Assembly (NCBI GenBank): GCA_045605385.1
Contig: JAZUPW010000013.1
Span: 18,691-82,690 of the forward strand
Origin: SIG607 sp045605385
Lineage (GTDB): Bacteria; Bacillota; Clostridia; Oscillospirales; Acutalibacteraceae
Direction of reading: 5' to 3'
Length of the DNA stretch: 64,000 bases
How positions within the stretch are numbered: the stretch's first letter is position 1; every line of letters begins with the position of its first letter. Both the position numbers and the translations under genes were made by a program. Shown piece by piece: positions 1 to 8,088 of this stretch. The notes under the pieces are model-generated. The model saw only the letters and a list, made by a program, of their open reading frames with translations, ran no database searches and was not told where the DNA came from.

Positions 1-1103
1 AACAATATGAAATTGATGAGGGCTGTATTACCGATAAACCCGTTATAGATTTCCGCTGTATTCATTTTTGTGCTTTGCCTGAAATTACCTATGATTTTCT
101 TAAAAAATGTATTCGTACCGCAATTATTTCAAAGTACACTCATATTATAGTAGAGTTCTGGGGAATGCTTAAAATGGACGCATTTGAACTTCTTGGTTGG
201 CCATTTGCCTTTACCAAAGAAGAAATAAAACCCTTGTTTGAAGAAATTCGTGCTTTCGGTATTGAAATAATACCTTTCTTCCAACATTGGGGACACGCTT
301 CGCTTTCCCGCGGCGGCTCAAGCGGTAAACACGTTGTACTTGATCAGGATATCAGATACGCTTACCTTTACGGCAAAGGTACATACGGTTGGGCGTGGGA
401 TTATAAGAAGCAGGAAGTAAAAGATCTTTTGCGCAAAGTTAGAAACGAACTTATTGAACTTTGCGGCGAAGGAAAATATTTCCATATTGGCTGTGATGAA
501 GCAATCAGCCTTAAAACCTGTGAAGAAGCAATGGAAGTTGTTAACCATATAAACGGTGTTGTTGCCGAACTTAAAAAGCAGGGAAGAACTGCTTTAATGT
601 GGGGCGATATGCTTCTTAATGCTTCATTCTTGCCGGGCGCCCAAGTGCATCCAACCTGGGGCAGAATTTGCTACGACTGCAATTCAACCGCCGAAGTTGC
701 TAACGTATTTTTAGATAATTTAGATAAAGATAATATTATTATTGCCGATTGGGAATACGACGTTACCGAACAAAATTGGGTGTCTTCTAAGTTCTTTAAA
801 GACAAAGGCTTCCGTGTTATTTGCTGTCCTTTCAGTAATTCTAAAAATATGAAATATTCAATAGATACCGTTAAAGAAAACGGACTTATGGGTGTTATGA
901 AAACCACTTGGCATACACTTGCCGATAATGAAGTAACTAAGGTTGTTCACTATGGATTCAGCGCTTATAACGGATCTCACGATACCTCTTACCATGTGCA
1001 TAGCAAAATGACCGACCGCACCGCCGAAATTTTAAGAAAAGTATATGACGGCAAAAAAGAATACCATGATTTCGGCTGGAAAAGAGAACAGATAATTACT
1101 TAA
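1..1103 (+). CDS. GH20-type glycosidase, 3' part (5' end outside window)
   Basis: Family 20 glycoside hydrolase, probably an exo-acting beta-N-acetylhexosaminidase that removes terminal amino sugars from glycans. The reading frame is open to the left edge, so the N-terminus lies outside the window; the residues read before base 75 (PVIDFRCIHFCALPE) match the first strand of a GH20 barrel, so the TTG at 75 is not the true start. The motif HIGCDEA around bases 485-505 carries the Asp-Glu catalytic pair of the family, and PFFQHWGH around 270-297 is another typical barrel strand. No signal peptide can be judged because the start is missing. It converges on the AraC gene and ends at a shared hairpin. 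Exact substrate is not shown by the sequence. Confidence 0.82.
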   Translation, partial: QYEIDEGCITDKPVIDFRCIHFCALPEITYDFLKKCIRTAIISKYTHIIVEFWGMLKMDAFELLGWPFAFTKEEIKPLFEEIRAFGIEIIPFFQHWGHASLSRGGSSGKHVVLDQDIRYAYLYGKGTYGWAWDYKKQEVKDLLRKVRNELIELCGEGKYFHIGCDEAISLKTCEEAMEVVNHINGVVAELKKQGRTALMWGDMLLNASFLPGAQVHPTWGRICYDCNSTAEVANVFLDNLDKDNIIIADWEYDVTEQNWVSSKFFKDKGFRVICCPFSNSKNMKYSIDTVKENGLMGVMKTTWHTLADNEVTKVVHYGFSAYNGSHDTSYHVHSKMTDRTAEILRKVYDGKKEYHDFGWKREQIIT

Positions 1104-1107
1104 ATAT

Positions 1108-1150
1108 GCAAAAAGCAAGAATTAAAAAGATATTAATTCTTGCTTTTTTA
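1108..1150. terminator. Bidirectional terminator between GH20 gene and AraC gene
   Basis: A near-perfect hairpin with arms AAAAAGCAAGAATTAA and TTAATTCTTGCTTTTT lies between the converging genes. It has a T-run on the plus side and A-runs that become T-runs on the minus side. Confidence 0.85.
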
Positions 1151-1152
1151 TT

Positions 1153-1971
1153 TTACAATTTTTTGAATTCCCGCGCGGTGCAACCGTTTATTTTTTTAAA
1201 CTGTTTGCAGAAATATGCCTGTTCATTATATCCGCAAGCGTGGGCAATTTCGGTTAAAGTCATATTTGTGTTTTTTATTAAATTTGTTGCATGTTTTATT
1301 CTTATTATATTAATGTAATCCGTAAGGTTAATTCCTGTGCTCATTTTGAAATGCCTTGAAAAGTATGTCGGATTCATATGAACGTATTCTGCAATTTCTG
1401 ATAAAGATATTTTTTTGTTATAGTTGGCATAAATATATTTAATGGCTTTATTTATTTCATTGCTTTGCGATTTTGATAGATCAAAATTATATCCTTGTTC
1501 TGTAAAAATAAATCTGTAAATATATACTAAAAGTTCGTAAACAAGGTTTTTGGTTAATTGCTTTGAAAAGGGGGTTTTGTCTTTGTATTCTTTGCGTATT
1601 TTAGAAAAAATTGAACTCACATAATTTTTTTGCTTTATAGGTAGGCTTATATGATTATACTTAAAGCATTCTTTGAACTTTTCTGCACCAAGGCCTAAAG
1701 ATTGTAATGTTTTATCGTTCATATATATTTTCATATTGTTGCCAAAAGGTTCGTCTAACCGTTTTGTCATGTGCAACTCATTTTTCTTTATCAGAATTAT
1801 ATCTCCCGCATCAACGTCAAATAAGTTGCAATTTATAAGATAACGCCGTTTTCCCGAAAAAAGATAATACATTTCGTAGCAATCGTGATAGTGAAAATCA
1901 AACATACCTTTTTTTGTTTCATCGTATTCAGTTTCTGAAATATAAAAATAATGCTCAGACACACTTTTCAC
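1153..1971 (-). CDS. AraC family transcriptional regulator
   Basis: A 272-residue AraC/XylS regulator. The first ~140 residues form a cupin-type sensor (the FHYHDCYEMYYLFSG stretch, then DAGDIILIKKNELH). The last ~100 residues hold two helix-turn-helix motifs, with ISLSEIAEYVHMNPTYFSRHFK in the first and the typical LTEIAHACGYNEQAYFCKQFKK in the second. It is divergent from the metallophosphoesterase pair across about 180 bp and convergent with the GH20 gene, so it may sense a sugar and control either side. Two GTG starts are possible: 1971, or 1962, which is better spaced behind a GGGTGA box. The ligand is unknown. Confidence 0.9.
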   Translation of the reverse strand: MKSVSEHYFYISETEYDETKKGMFDFHYHDCYEMYYLFSGKRRYLINCNLFDVDAGDIILIKKNELHMTKRLDEPFGNNMKIYMNDKTLQSLGLGAEKFKECFKYNHISLPIKQKNYVSSIFSKIRKEYKDKTPFSKQLTKNLVYELLVYIYRFIFTEQGYNFDLSKSQSNEINKAIKYIYANYNKKISLSEIAEYVHMNPTYFSRHFKMSTGINLTDYINIIRIKHATNLIKNTNMTLTEIAHACGYNEQAYFCKQFKKINGCTAREFKKL

Positions 1972-2115
1972 CCACTTTAAAACTTTTATACTTATTTTTG
2001 TTTATATTATAATAATTTCGATGTTTTGTCAAATGTTAAGTAAAAATAGTATAAATTTGGCAAAAATATTACAAACTAAGTAAAAATTAAAGTAGAAAAA
2101 TAAGAAGAAGTGTTT

Positions 2116-2121
2116 TATAAT
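2116..2121 (+). promoter_or_regulatory. Candidate -10 box (TATAAT) for the metallophosphoesterase pair
   Basis: A TATAAT lies about 33 bases before the start codon at 2154, in the divergent region facing the AraC gene. The -35 box 17 bases upstream (TAGAAA) is weak, which would suit an activated promoter. The RBS AAGGGGA lies just before the ATG. Confidence 0.5.
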
Positions 2122-2153
2122 GTAGTTATAAAACTATTTAAGGGGATTGTATT

Positions 2154-3188
2154 ATGAAAAAGTTTTTGTGTTTAATACTTGCTGTGTTAATGTTTTTATT
2201 ATGCGGTTGCACTAAAGAAGAAAAAACTAACAACACTAATAATGATAATTCCGTAAGCACTCCCGTTATGGACGATATACAGCTTGAATATAAAGAACTA
2301 CTACCCGAAAACTGGCAAAGGGAAGTGGATTATATAAATATTGTTAAAAAGGGTAAGTTTGCGTTTGCTGTTCAAACCGATACCCATTTTGAAGGAACCG
2401 ACCCTGATGTGGGTACAAATCTTAATAATCTTTCAAACACAATTGACCTTGAATTTTACGCTCATTTGGGCGATATTATACGCGGTTATTCCGATGCAAG
2501 TATAGACAGCCCCGATAATATGCGAAACAGTATGGATGAAATAGTAAGACGTTATACCGAAGAGGCAGGCTGTGCCGTTATGATGACGGTTGGCAATCAC
2601 GATGCAAACAGTATGTGGTATAACGAATATAAAGACCCTATTGGAATTATTACCGAAAAAGAACACTATAGCCGTATTATTAAGCCTTTAAAAGAGCATA
2701 ACGGTGAAAAAATGGTAAATAACGTGGAAAGCGTTTATCACTATATAGATTTCCCACAGCATAAAATAAGGGCAATTATGCTTAACACTGCAGACAGTAA
2801 GTTTTCTTACGGCGAAACTTCCACCTTTAATATCAGCCAGGAACAAATTAATTGGTTCAAAGAAGAAGCGCTTAATACCGATTATTCGGTACTTGTTATG
2901 ATGCATACACCGCTTATTGATACTTTTCCTAAAAACAATAAAGTAAATAACGGCGAAAAAATATTAAATGCTGTTGAAGATTTTATAGGCGCAGGCGGTG
3001 ACTTTATAGCCTATTTCTGCGGTCATATTCACACACAGGAAACAGTCACCGACGAAAACGGCAGAGTACATATGTCATTCAGAATGGGCGGTGCTCACGC
3101 AGAAGTTGTTATGATAGATACCGAAAAACGTGAAATTAATACGGTAGGACTTGGCGATGTTAAAATGCGCAGTAAAATAGCATATTAA
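2154..3188 (+). CDS. Lipoprotein metallophosphoesterase (calcineurin-like)
   Basis: A 344-residue calcineurin-like phosphoesterase predicted to be anchored outside the cell. The N-terminus has a lysine pair, a hydrophobic stretch and a lipobox (LLCGC, Cys about residue 19) followed by a Lys/Asn/Thr-rich linker. The dimetal motifs appear in order: DTH, GD in AHLGDIIRG, GNHD, H in MMHTPL, and GHIH near the C-terminus. The substrate cannot be told. It is followed after a few bases by a close paralogue without a signal peptide, so this looks like a tandem duplication with split localisation. Transcription probably starts at the TATAAT 33 bases upstream. Confidence 0.88.
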   Translation: MKKFLCLILAVLMFLLCGCTKEEKTNNTNNDNSVSTPVMDDIQLEYKELLPENWQREVDYINIVKKGKFAFAVQTDTHFEGTDPDVGTNLNNLSNTIDLEFYAHLGDIIRGYSDASIDSPDNMRNSMDEIVRRYTEEAGCAVMMTVGNHDANSMWYNEYKDPIGIITEKEHYSRIIKPLKEHNGEKMVNNVESVYHYIDFPQHKIRAIMLNTADSKFSYGETSTFNISQEQINWFKEEALNTDYSVLVMMHTPLIDTFPKNNKVNNGEKILNAVEDFIGAGGDFIAYFCGHIHTQETVTDENGRVHMSFRMGGAHAEVVMIDTEKREINTVGLGDVKMRSKIAY

Positions 3189-3203
3189 TTTGTGGTGAGC
3201 ATT

Positions 3204-4118
3204 GTGAAAAAAGATTTAATTGAAAAACTGCCTGATAATTGGCGTGAAGCAGCATTAAAACTAACAAATGAACCGCCAAAAGGCTTTGTGTTTGCAGTTC
3301 AAAGCGATTCTCATTTTGCAGGGAATAACGATGAAATCGGCAATAATATAAACACACTTTCAAAAATAATTGATTTAGAGTTTTACGCTCATTTGGGCGA
3401 TATTATACGTGGTTTTGAAGACCCTGTTTTAGATGCGCCTGAAAATATGCGTGAGTGTATGGATGAAATGGTGCGCCGATATTTAAATAATGCTGTTTGT
3501 CCCGTTCTTATGATAATAGGTAATCACGATACCAACGTTATGTGGTACGATAAATTCGGTGACGAAAAAGGCTTTATTACCGAAGTAGAACATTATGACC
3601 GTGTTATGAAACCGCTTAAAGAGTATAACGGCGAAAAAATGGTTATAAAAAACAGAGATACCTATTATTATATGGATTTTCCAAAACATAACGTAAGAGT
3701 TATAATGGTTAATACAATTAATCAGGATTTTTCAAAGGGTAATTATAAGGGCGGATTTGTTGTAAGCGAAGAACAAATAAAGTGGTTTCGTGAAGAAGCG
3801 CTTAATACAAATAATTCGGTAATAGTTATGTCGCACACGCCGCTTTCAACCGTGTTTGCTAAAAGTAACTGTTCTAAAAACAGCGAGGTTATACGTGAAG
3901 AAGTAGAAAAGTTTATAAATAAGGGCGGTAATTTTATTGCCTACTTCTGCGGTCACGTTCATGAACAGTTTGCCGAACACGATGAAAACGGCAGACTGCA
4001 TATTTCTGCGCGGCTTGGTTGCGCAAGTTGTGAGGTGGTAAGCATAGATATGCAAAACCGCGAAATTAATACTACCGCTTTCGGCTATGCACTACCGCGT
4101 GAAGTAATTAAATATTAA
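3204..4118 (+). CDS. Cytosolic metallophosphoesterase, paralogue of the preceding lipoprotein
   Basis: About 304 residues and clearly homologous along its whole length to the upstream lipoprotein, including DSH, the identical AHLGDIIRG block, GNHD, SHTPL and GHVH. It has no signal peptide or lipobox, so it should act in the cytoplasm. An in-frame GTG also exists at 3192, but GTG at 3204 is better placed behind the GGTGAGC box, and the protein then starts KKDLIEKLPDNW, matching the start of the mature domain of the paralogue. It is cotranscribed with the lipoprotein (15-base gap) and ends at a hairpin terminator. Substrate unknown. Confidence 0.86.
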   Translation: MKKDLIEKLPDNWREAALKLTNEPPKGFVFAVQSDSHFAGNNDEIGNNINTLSKIIDLEFYAHLGDIIRGFEDPVLDAPENMRECMDEMVRRYLNNAVCPVLMIIGNHDTNVMWYDKFGDEKGFITEVEHYDRVMKPLKEYNGEKMVIKNRDTYYYMDFPKHNVRVIMVNTINQDFSKGNYKGGFVVSEEQIKWFREEALNTNNSVIVMSHTPLSTVFAKSNCSKNSEVIREEVEKFINKGGNFIAYFCGHVHEQFAEHDENGRLHISARLGCASCEVVSIDMQNREINTTAFGYALPREVIKY

Positions 4119-4124
4119 AACAAG

Positions 4125-4161
4125 AAAACTGTATTTGTTAATCAAATACAGCTTTCTTTTT
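4125..4161. terminator. Terminator between converging phosphoesterase and trehalase genes
   Basis: Hairpin with arms CTGTATTTG and CAAATACAG, followed by a TTTCTTTTT tract on the plus strand. Its A-rich left side could also serve the minus-strand gene. Confidence 0.8.
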
Positions 4162-4166
4162 GTCAC

Positions 4167-5399
4167 TTATATTCCAAGAAGTTCACAGCAGTACATATAA
4201 ATACCTGCTGTCCAACCCATCATTTCCTTTGTGGCATATTCTTTATTAACCGAAACGCTGCCCTTTACAGCATCGTACTTTTCCCATAAAAATCCGCTTG
4301 CTTCAAAGTTCATATCAACGGTATCAATATATTTTTTAGCAATTCTTTTGGCATCTTCTTCATATCCGTAGTTAAGAAGTCCTTTTATTACCATATATTG
4401 AAGCGGCGGCCATACGTTTGGGAAATCCCATTGGAACAAAGAAAGGTTTTCTTTGTTTTCACAAGCGGCAACACCGAACTCAAATTCTAATAAATTCAGT
4501 TTCTTTGCGGTGCTTTCCGCTTGTTCCTTTGTAGCAAGATTAAAGAAAAGCGGATAAAATGAAGCGGCAGAGAATAAATCTACCTTTTCTTGTCTTTCAA
4601 AGTTATAATCAAAAAACGCGCCTTTTTCCTGATTCCACATTAATTTATTTATAAGTTCTTTTCTTCTTTCGGCAAGGCTTAACCACTTTTCTTCTTCGCC
4701 AATGCCTAGTTCTTTTGAAAAGTATGCTAAGTTCGTTTCAGCGCCGTAAAGCAAAGAGTTTAAATCAATGGGGTTAATGTTTTGTCCCTCATCATTAAAA
4801 CGGGAAGAACAGTCCCAACCCGATTCAGCAAGACTTCTGAAGGCATCGGCATATTTTTGAAGTTCGTTTGTATCTTCGGGCGGCTTTTTATCCCAACGCG
4901 CACAAAAGTGAACGGCGTAATGTTCGCTTCTTTTGGTTCCAAAATAGCGGTTAAGGGCGGTTTGTGTCATTCTTTCACTTTGCCAGAAATGAAGTTCGGT
5001 TTTAAGAGCAGAATACATTTTTTTAAGCCAGTGTTTATCACCCGTTTTTTCGTAAATGTCGCGGACCAACTGCGAAAAAAACGGCGGTTGTGAGTTAGTA
5101 AGATAATAGGTACGGTTGCCGTTGGGCATAAAACCGTAACGCTCAATTAAAAACGCCATATTGTCAGCGTTGTTTATAGCCTGTTCTGTTTTACCCGATA
5201 ACAAAAGACCAACGTTTAAAAAATATGTATCCCAATAATACATTTCCATAAAACCGCTTACACTTTCGGTTTCCTTAAAACTACTCGGTACGCTGTATGG
5301 GTAGGGAAGCGGAATAAGAGTGTTATCAAACGAAACGGAAGTACAAGTATGTGTAGTCCTGTCCCAAGAATTAAGTATATATTCTTTAGCTTTGCTCAT
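4167..5399 (-). CDS. Trehalase-like glycosidase (GH37 type)
   Basis: About 410 residues resembling GH37 trehalase, which splits trehalose into two glucose units. Recognisable family blocks are GFMEMYYWDTYF near residues 45-56, FMPNGNRTYYLTNSQPPFF near 90-108, QWDFPNVWPPLQ near 325-336 and, close to the end, LWEKYD and GWTAG. No signal peptide is seen, so it should be cytoplasmic. I chose the ATG that begins MSKAKEY because an AAGGA box lies 8 bases upstream; a second ATG three codons earlier has no room for an RBS. It is the last gene of the minus-strand run, 27 bases behind the orphan at 5427. A truncated duplicate of its first ~75 codons lies 2 kb upstream. A related GH63-like specificity cannot be excluded. 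Confidence 0.82.
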   Translation of the reverse strand: MSKAKEYILNSWDRTTHTCTSVSFDNTLIPLPYPYSVPSSFKETESVSGFMEMYYWDTYFLNVGLLLSGKTEQAINNADNMAFLIERYGFMPNGNRTYYLTNSQPPFFSQLVRDIYEKTGDKHWLKKMYSALKTELHFWQSERMTQTALNRYFGTKRSEHYAVHFCARWDKKPPEDTNELQKYADAFRSLAESGWDCSSRFNDEGQNINPIDLNSLLYGAETNLAYFSKELGIGEEEKWLSLAERRKELINKLMWNQEKGAFFDYNFERQEKVDLFSAASFYPLFFNLATKEQAESTAKKLNLLEFEFGVAACENKENLSLFQWDFPNVWPPLQYMVIKGLLNYGYEEDAKRIAKKYIDTVDMNFEASGFLWEKYDAVKGSVSVNKEYATKEMMGWTAGIYMYCCELLGI

Positions 5400-5426
5400 A
5401 AAAAACATCCTTAATTATTCTTTTAT

Positions 5427-5954
5427 TTAGAATAGCACTAATTTAAAATTTGTAAATTCGGTTGGCGAATATTCTTTTGTTTTTACAGCGTCAATCAGTA
5501 ATTTATCGGGGTAATCATCGAATAATATGCACCATTCATATTCGTTAGATACAATTCCGCTTGTAGCATAAAGACTTGTTTTATTGGTAATGATCCCAAC
5601 ATCGCTGCTGTAATCGCCAAATCCTTTCTCGTATAAATAATAGTCACCGTAATAATGATATTTGTTATCCTCAATGTTCATAGGTGCAACTAATAAATGT
5701 CCGCTTTTGGTTGTAGCTAAAAATAAGCAGTTATTATCATCTATAACCACGGTATCTACTTTATTTAAGATTTCAATTCTTTCTTCTTGCGCGGAAGGAA
5801 AGTAATCTGCTTTAAATGCTTTTATGGGAGTTTTGTAATATCTTCCGCCAATGTGAAACAGACCCCCGTAATTTACAGAAAAACTGCCTGTAATAAAACC
5901 CAACATCAAAACTGTAGCAATAATAATTATAAGAAATAAGGTTTTTTTGCGCAT
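5427..5954 (-). CDS. Membrane-anchored orphan protein
   Basis: A 175-residue protein that I do not recognise. It has a short basic start (MRKK), one hydrophobic helix of ~22 residues that could be a signal anchor, then a mainly polar, Tyr- and Asp-rich extracytoplasmic domain. The ATG at 5954 is preferred because AAGGATGA sits just upstream; an earlier ATG at 5963 overlaps that box. It is preceded by a repeat-like hairpin sequence and followed after 27 bases by the trehalase gene, with which it may be cotranscribed. Confidence 0.6.
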   Translation of the reverse strand: MRKKTLFLIIIIATVLMLGFITGSFSVNYGGLFHIGGRYYKTPIKAFKADYFPSAQEERIEILNKVDTVVIDDNNCLFLATTKSGHLLVAPMNIEDNKYHYYGDYYLYEKGFGDYSSDVGIITNKTSLYATSGIVSNEYEWCILFDDYPDKLLIDAVKTKEYSPTEFTNFKLVLF

Positions 5955-6026
5955 AGTTATCATCCTTAAAATAAAAATGGTTTCCGTTAATAATTATATA
6001 TCAATTCACAACTATAGTCAATAAAA

Positions 6027-6091
6027 AGGCTCCCTCGGATTGAGGGAGCGGGATTTTTGCTTAGCAAAAAGACTGAGGTGGAGAGTAAAAC
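6027..6091. repeat. Hairpin-rich intergenic element, REP/MITE-like
   Basis: Two adjacent hairpins: GGCTCCCTC/GAGGGAGC, and TTTTTGCTTAGCAAAAA. They are followed by GACTGAGGTGGAGAG, reminiscent of the scattered GAGGGAG-type repeats of gut Firmicutes. It is the only copy I see in the window, so calling it a repeat is inference; it could instead be a terminator for the gene at 6091. Confidence 0.4.
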
Positions 6092-6891
6092 TATACTTTC
6101 TTTTTCTTTAAAGCAATTATTAAAACTGTGGTAAACGAGATTAAAACAACAGGAATTATTAAATATAGATATTTAGAATTTAATAAAGTATTTATCCACG
6201 AATTTTTACCAATTTCTCCGCCCATTGATCTTTCTCCGGTTTTTTCGTAATATTCGGCATATTTATCAAACTCGTCTTCTTTTTCTTCAAGGTAGGGAAG
6301 AAATTCTTCCAATGAATATAAGCGTTTATTTTCTAATTCGGTAAAATCGGGCGCGGAAAACACCATGAAATACTCTTGCTCTTTTAACTTTATATAGCAA
6401 AGGTGGTTTAATTTGTAATTTGGCGCATATATGCATTTTACAGTTAAGTTTTGGTCAGACATATTTGTACCTAATTTGGTTACAGCAGTTTCTATTTCTT
6501 TAAAGCTGAAACTGTAATCATAAGGGTCAATGTCTATCGCACCTTTGAACCATTTATAGTTGCCGTCGCTTAACTTTGTATATTCTATAGTATTATTTGT
6601 AGTGGCAAATGCCCAAGCGTAATCTTCAGTAATATCGTTTATAGATTTTCCTGTTGAAACAGATTCAGCAACTCTTGTGTTAAAAGTATATAACTTATAT
6701 GCCCAAACAATATTTTCCTCACCGCCAATTTCGTATAAAACGGATTCCTTGGCTAACTCATATTCTTCTTTTTTAAATATGTACGGGTTATCCTGATATT
6801 CTGAATGCTCCAGAGCGAAGACAGGAAGACAAAAAGTACTTAAAATGAGAATTATTAAAATTAAAATATTTATAAGTTTTATCTTTTTCAT
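6091..6891 (-). CDS. Secreted protein with C-terminal membrane anchor, unknown function
   Basis: A 266-residue protein that I do not recognise. The N-terminus (MKKIKLINI, then a Leu/Ile-rich stretch ending VFALEHSE) is a clear signal peptide. The C-terminus has one transmembrane helix (YLYLIIPVVLISFTTVLIIAL) followed by KKKK, so it should be a type I membrane protein with its bulk outside. The ATG at 6891 follows a strong GAGGAGG box; a longer reading frame upstream only overlaps the preceding remnant. It belongs to a minus-strand run of exported proteins. Confidence 0.65.
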   Translation of the reverse strand: MKKIKLINILILIILILSTFCLPVFALEHSEYQDNPYIFKKEEYELAKESVLYEIGGEENIVWAYKLYTFNTRVAESVSTGKSINDITEDYAWAFATTNNTIEYTKLSDGNYKWFKGAIDIDPYDYSFSFKEIETAVTKLGTNMSDQNLTVKCIYAPNYKLNHLCYIKLKEQEYFMVFSAPDFTELENKRLYSLEEFLPYLEEKEDEFDKYAEYYEKTGERSMGGEIGKNSWINTLLNSKYLYLIIPVVLISFTTVLIIALKKKKV

Positions 6892-6905
6892 AAGAATATA
6901 CCTCC

Positions 6906-7205
6906 TCATTCGTTTATGTGTATGGTACTTGCGTAGACTTCTGAGGTATCGGAGCAAAATTCGTTGTAACTAACAGGAATGGTGATACCTGCCGTTGGTT
7001 CGTAAATATACAATATGGTATCATAAGAACCATTTGATACTAGTTTTGTGTCATATCCATATACTACTAAAGCGTGCGCACCTTGAAGCTCTCCAGAAGA
7101 ATAATACTCATGATTTACGTTAAAAATACGGTTAGCATCTAATAAAGACTTCATTTGAGATAGTGTTAATTGCCTGTTCTGTTTTGCGTGATAACAAAAG
7201 ACCAA
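6906..7205 (-). pseudogene. Remnant of C39-like cysteine peptidase (C-terminal part)
   Basis: The frame from about base 7166 down encodes the tail of a papain-fold, C39-like peptidase: SLLDANRIFNVNHEY, then GAHALVVYGYD with the likely catalytic His, then YIYEPTAGI and SYNEF. The first ~15 codons are trehalase sequence read in the wrong frame, and the half with the nucleophilic Cys is missing. No RBS or suitable start is present. I read this as a deletion junction that joined a trehalase copy to the peptidase tail. The 6091 gene follows closely and may have been part of the same operon. Confidence 0.6.
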
Positions 7206-7392
7206 CGTTTAAAAAATATGTATCCCAATAATACATTTCCATAAAACCGCTTACACTTTCGGTTTCCTTAAAACTACTCGGTACGCTGTATGGGTAGGGA
7301 AGCGGAATTATTGTATCGTTAAACGAAGCCGACGTACAGCTGTGCGTAGTTCTGTCCCATGAATTTAGTATATATTCTTTTGCCTTGCTCAT
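7132..7392 (-). pseudogene. Truncated trehalase duplicate (N-terminal ~75 codons)
   Basis: Begins MSKAKEYILNSWDRTTH and matches the intact trehalase at 4167-5399 through KTEQAIN, then runs into unrelated residues and stops at 7132. The catalytic blocks beyond residue 75 are absent, so it cannot be active. Bases 7190-7308 are identical to 5197-5315 (119 bases), while the 5' ~80 codon-aligned bases on the other side differ at many third positions. This pattern points to gene conversion between older duplicates. Confidence 0.8.
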
Positions 7393-7425
7393 AAAAATAC
7401 ATCCTTTTTCCTGTTCAGTCAAATG

Positions 7426-8073
7426 TTATTTTTTTATATATTCTATTTTCTCACTACTTATTAAGTAATCAATATGTTTATTTAGTGCTATTTCTTTTTC
7501 TTCTTCTGTGCCCACGAATGATGTTTTGTAATTTTCTTTGACTTTAGCAATTTTGGCATTTTTGATATATACAGATGTTAATTGTTCTATATACTTTTTT
7601 TCTGTTAAAGAGTTATTTTCTATATACTTTTTTATAATTGCGTAAGATTCGTCGTTTTCTTTTTTTACATTCTCAAAGTTTTGTTGAGCTGTCATTTTTG
7701 CGTTTTTTTCATCAATTATAATGTTTTGACGCTCTGCTTCATTAAGAAGCACTTGTTTTTCGATAAGTTCCTCCAATGCTTTGGCTTCGCTCTTTGGTGA
7801 AATGGATATACCCAATTCTTTTAGTTGCTTTTCGCTGAACTGTGATTTTGCGTTTTCAATACTTATCTTGCTGGATTCAACAATTTGATCTATTTGCCAC
7901 TGATATATTTTTTCGTTGCCTACAATGACTGCTACGGTTTCATCCCGTGAAGAAATGTCAAGTATATTGCTTATTTTTTCGTTTTGATTAGTAAAGAAAT
8001 CAGTGCTCATTGCAGTTATTGCAAACGACATAATTAGTATTAATGCTAATATTATAAAGATTGTTTTTTTCAT
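7426..8073 (-). CDS. Exported SurA/PrsA-like chaperone without PPIase domain
   Basis: A 215-residue secreted protein. A signal peptide (MKKTIFIILALILIMSFAITAMS) is followed by a SurA-type N-terminal chaperone domain: VAVIVGNEKIYQWQID near residues 45-60, then the LEELIEKQVLLNEAERQNI helix near 105-123. No parvulin domain follows; the C-terminus is a Lys/Glu-rich helical tail. It may hold or fold the large secreted protein encoded 15 bases upstream. The AGGAGGG box before the ATG is strong. PrsA-like foldases are usually ~300 residues, so this is a short form. A lipobox is not visible. Confidence 0.72.
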   Translation of the reverse strand: MKKTIFIILALILIMSFAITAMSTDFFTNQNEKISNILDISSRDETVAVIVGNEKIYQWQIDQIVESSKISIENAKSQFSEKQLKELGISISPKSEAKALEELIEKQVLLNEAERQNIIIDEKNAKMTAQQNFENVKKENDESYAIIKKYIENNSLTEKKYIEQLTSVYIKNAKIAKVKENYKTSFVGTEEEKEIALNKHIDYLISSEKIEYIKK

Positions 8074-8088
8074 AATTACCCTCCTTTT

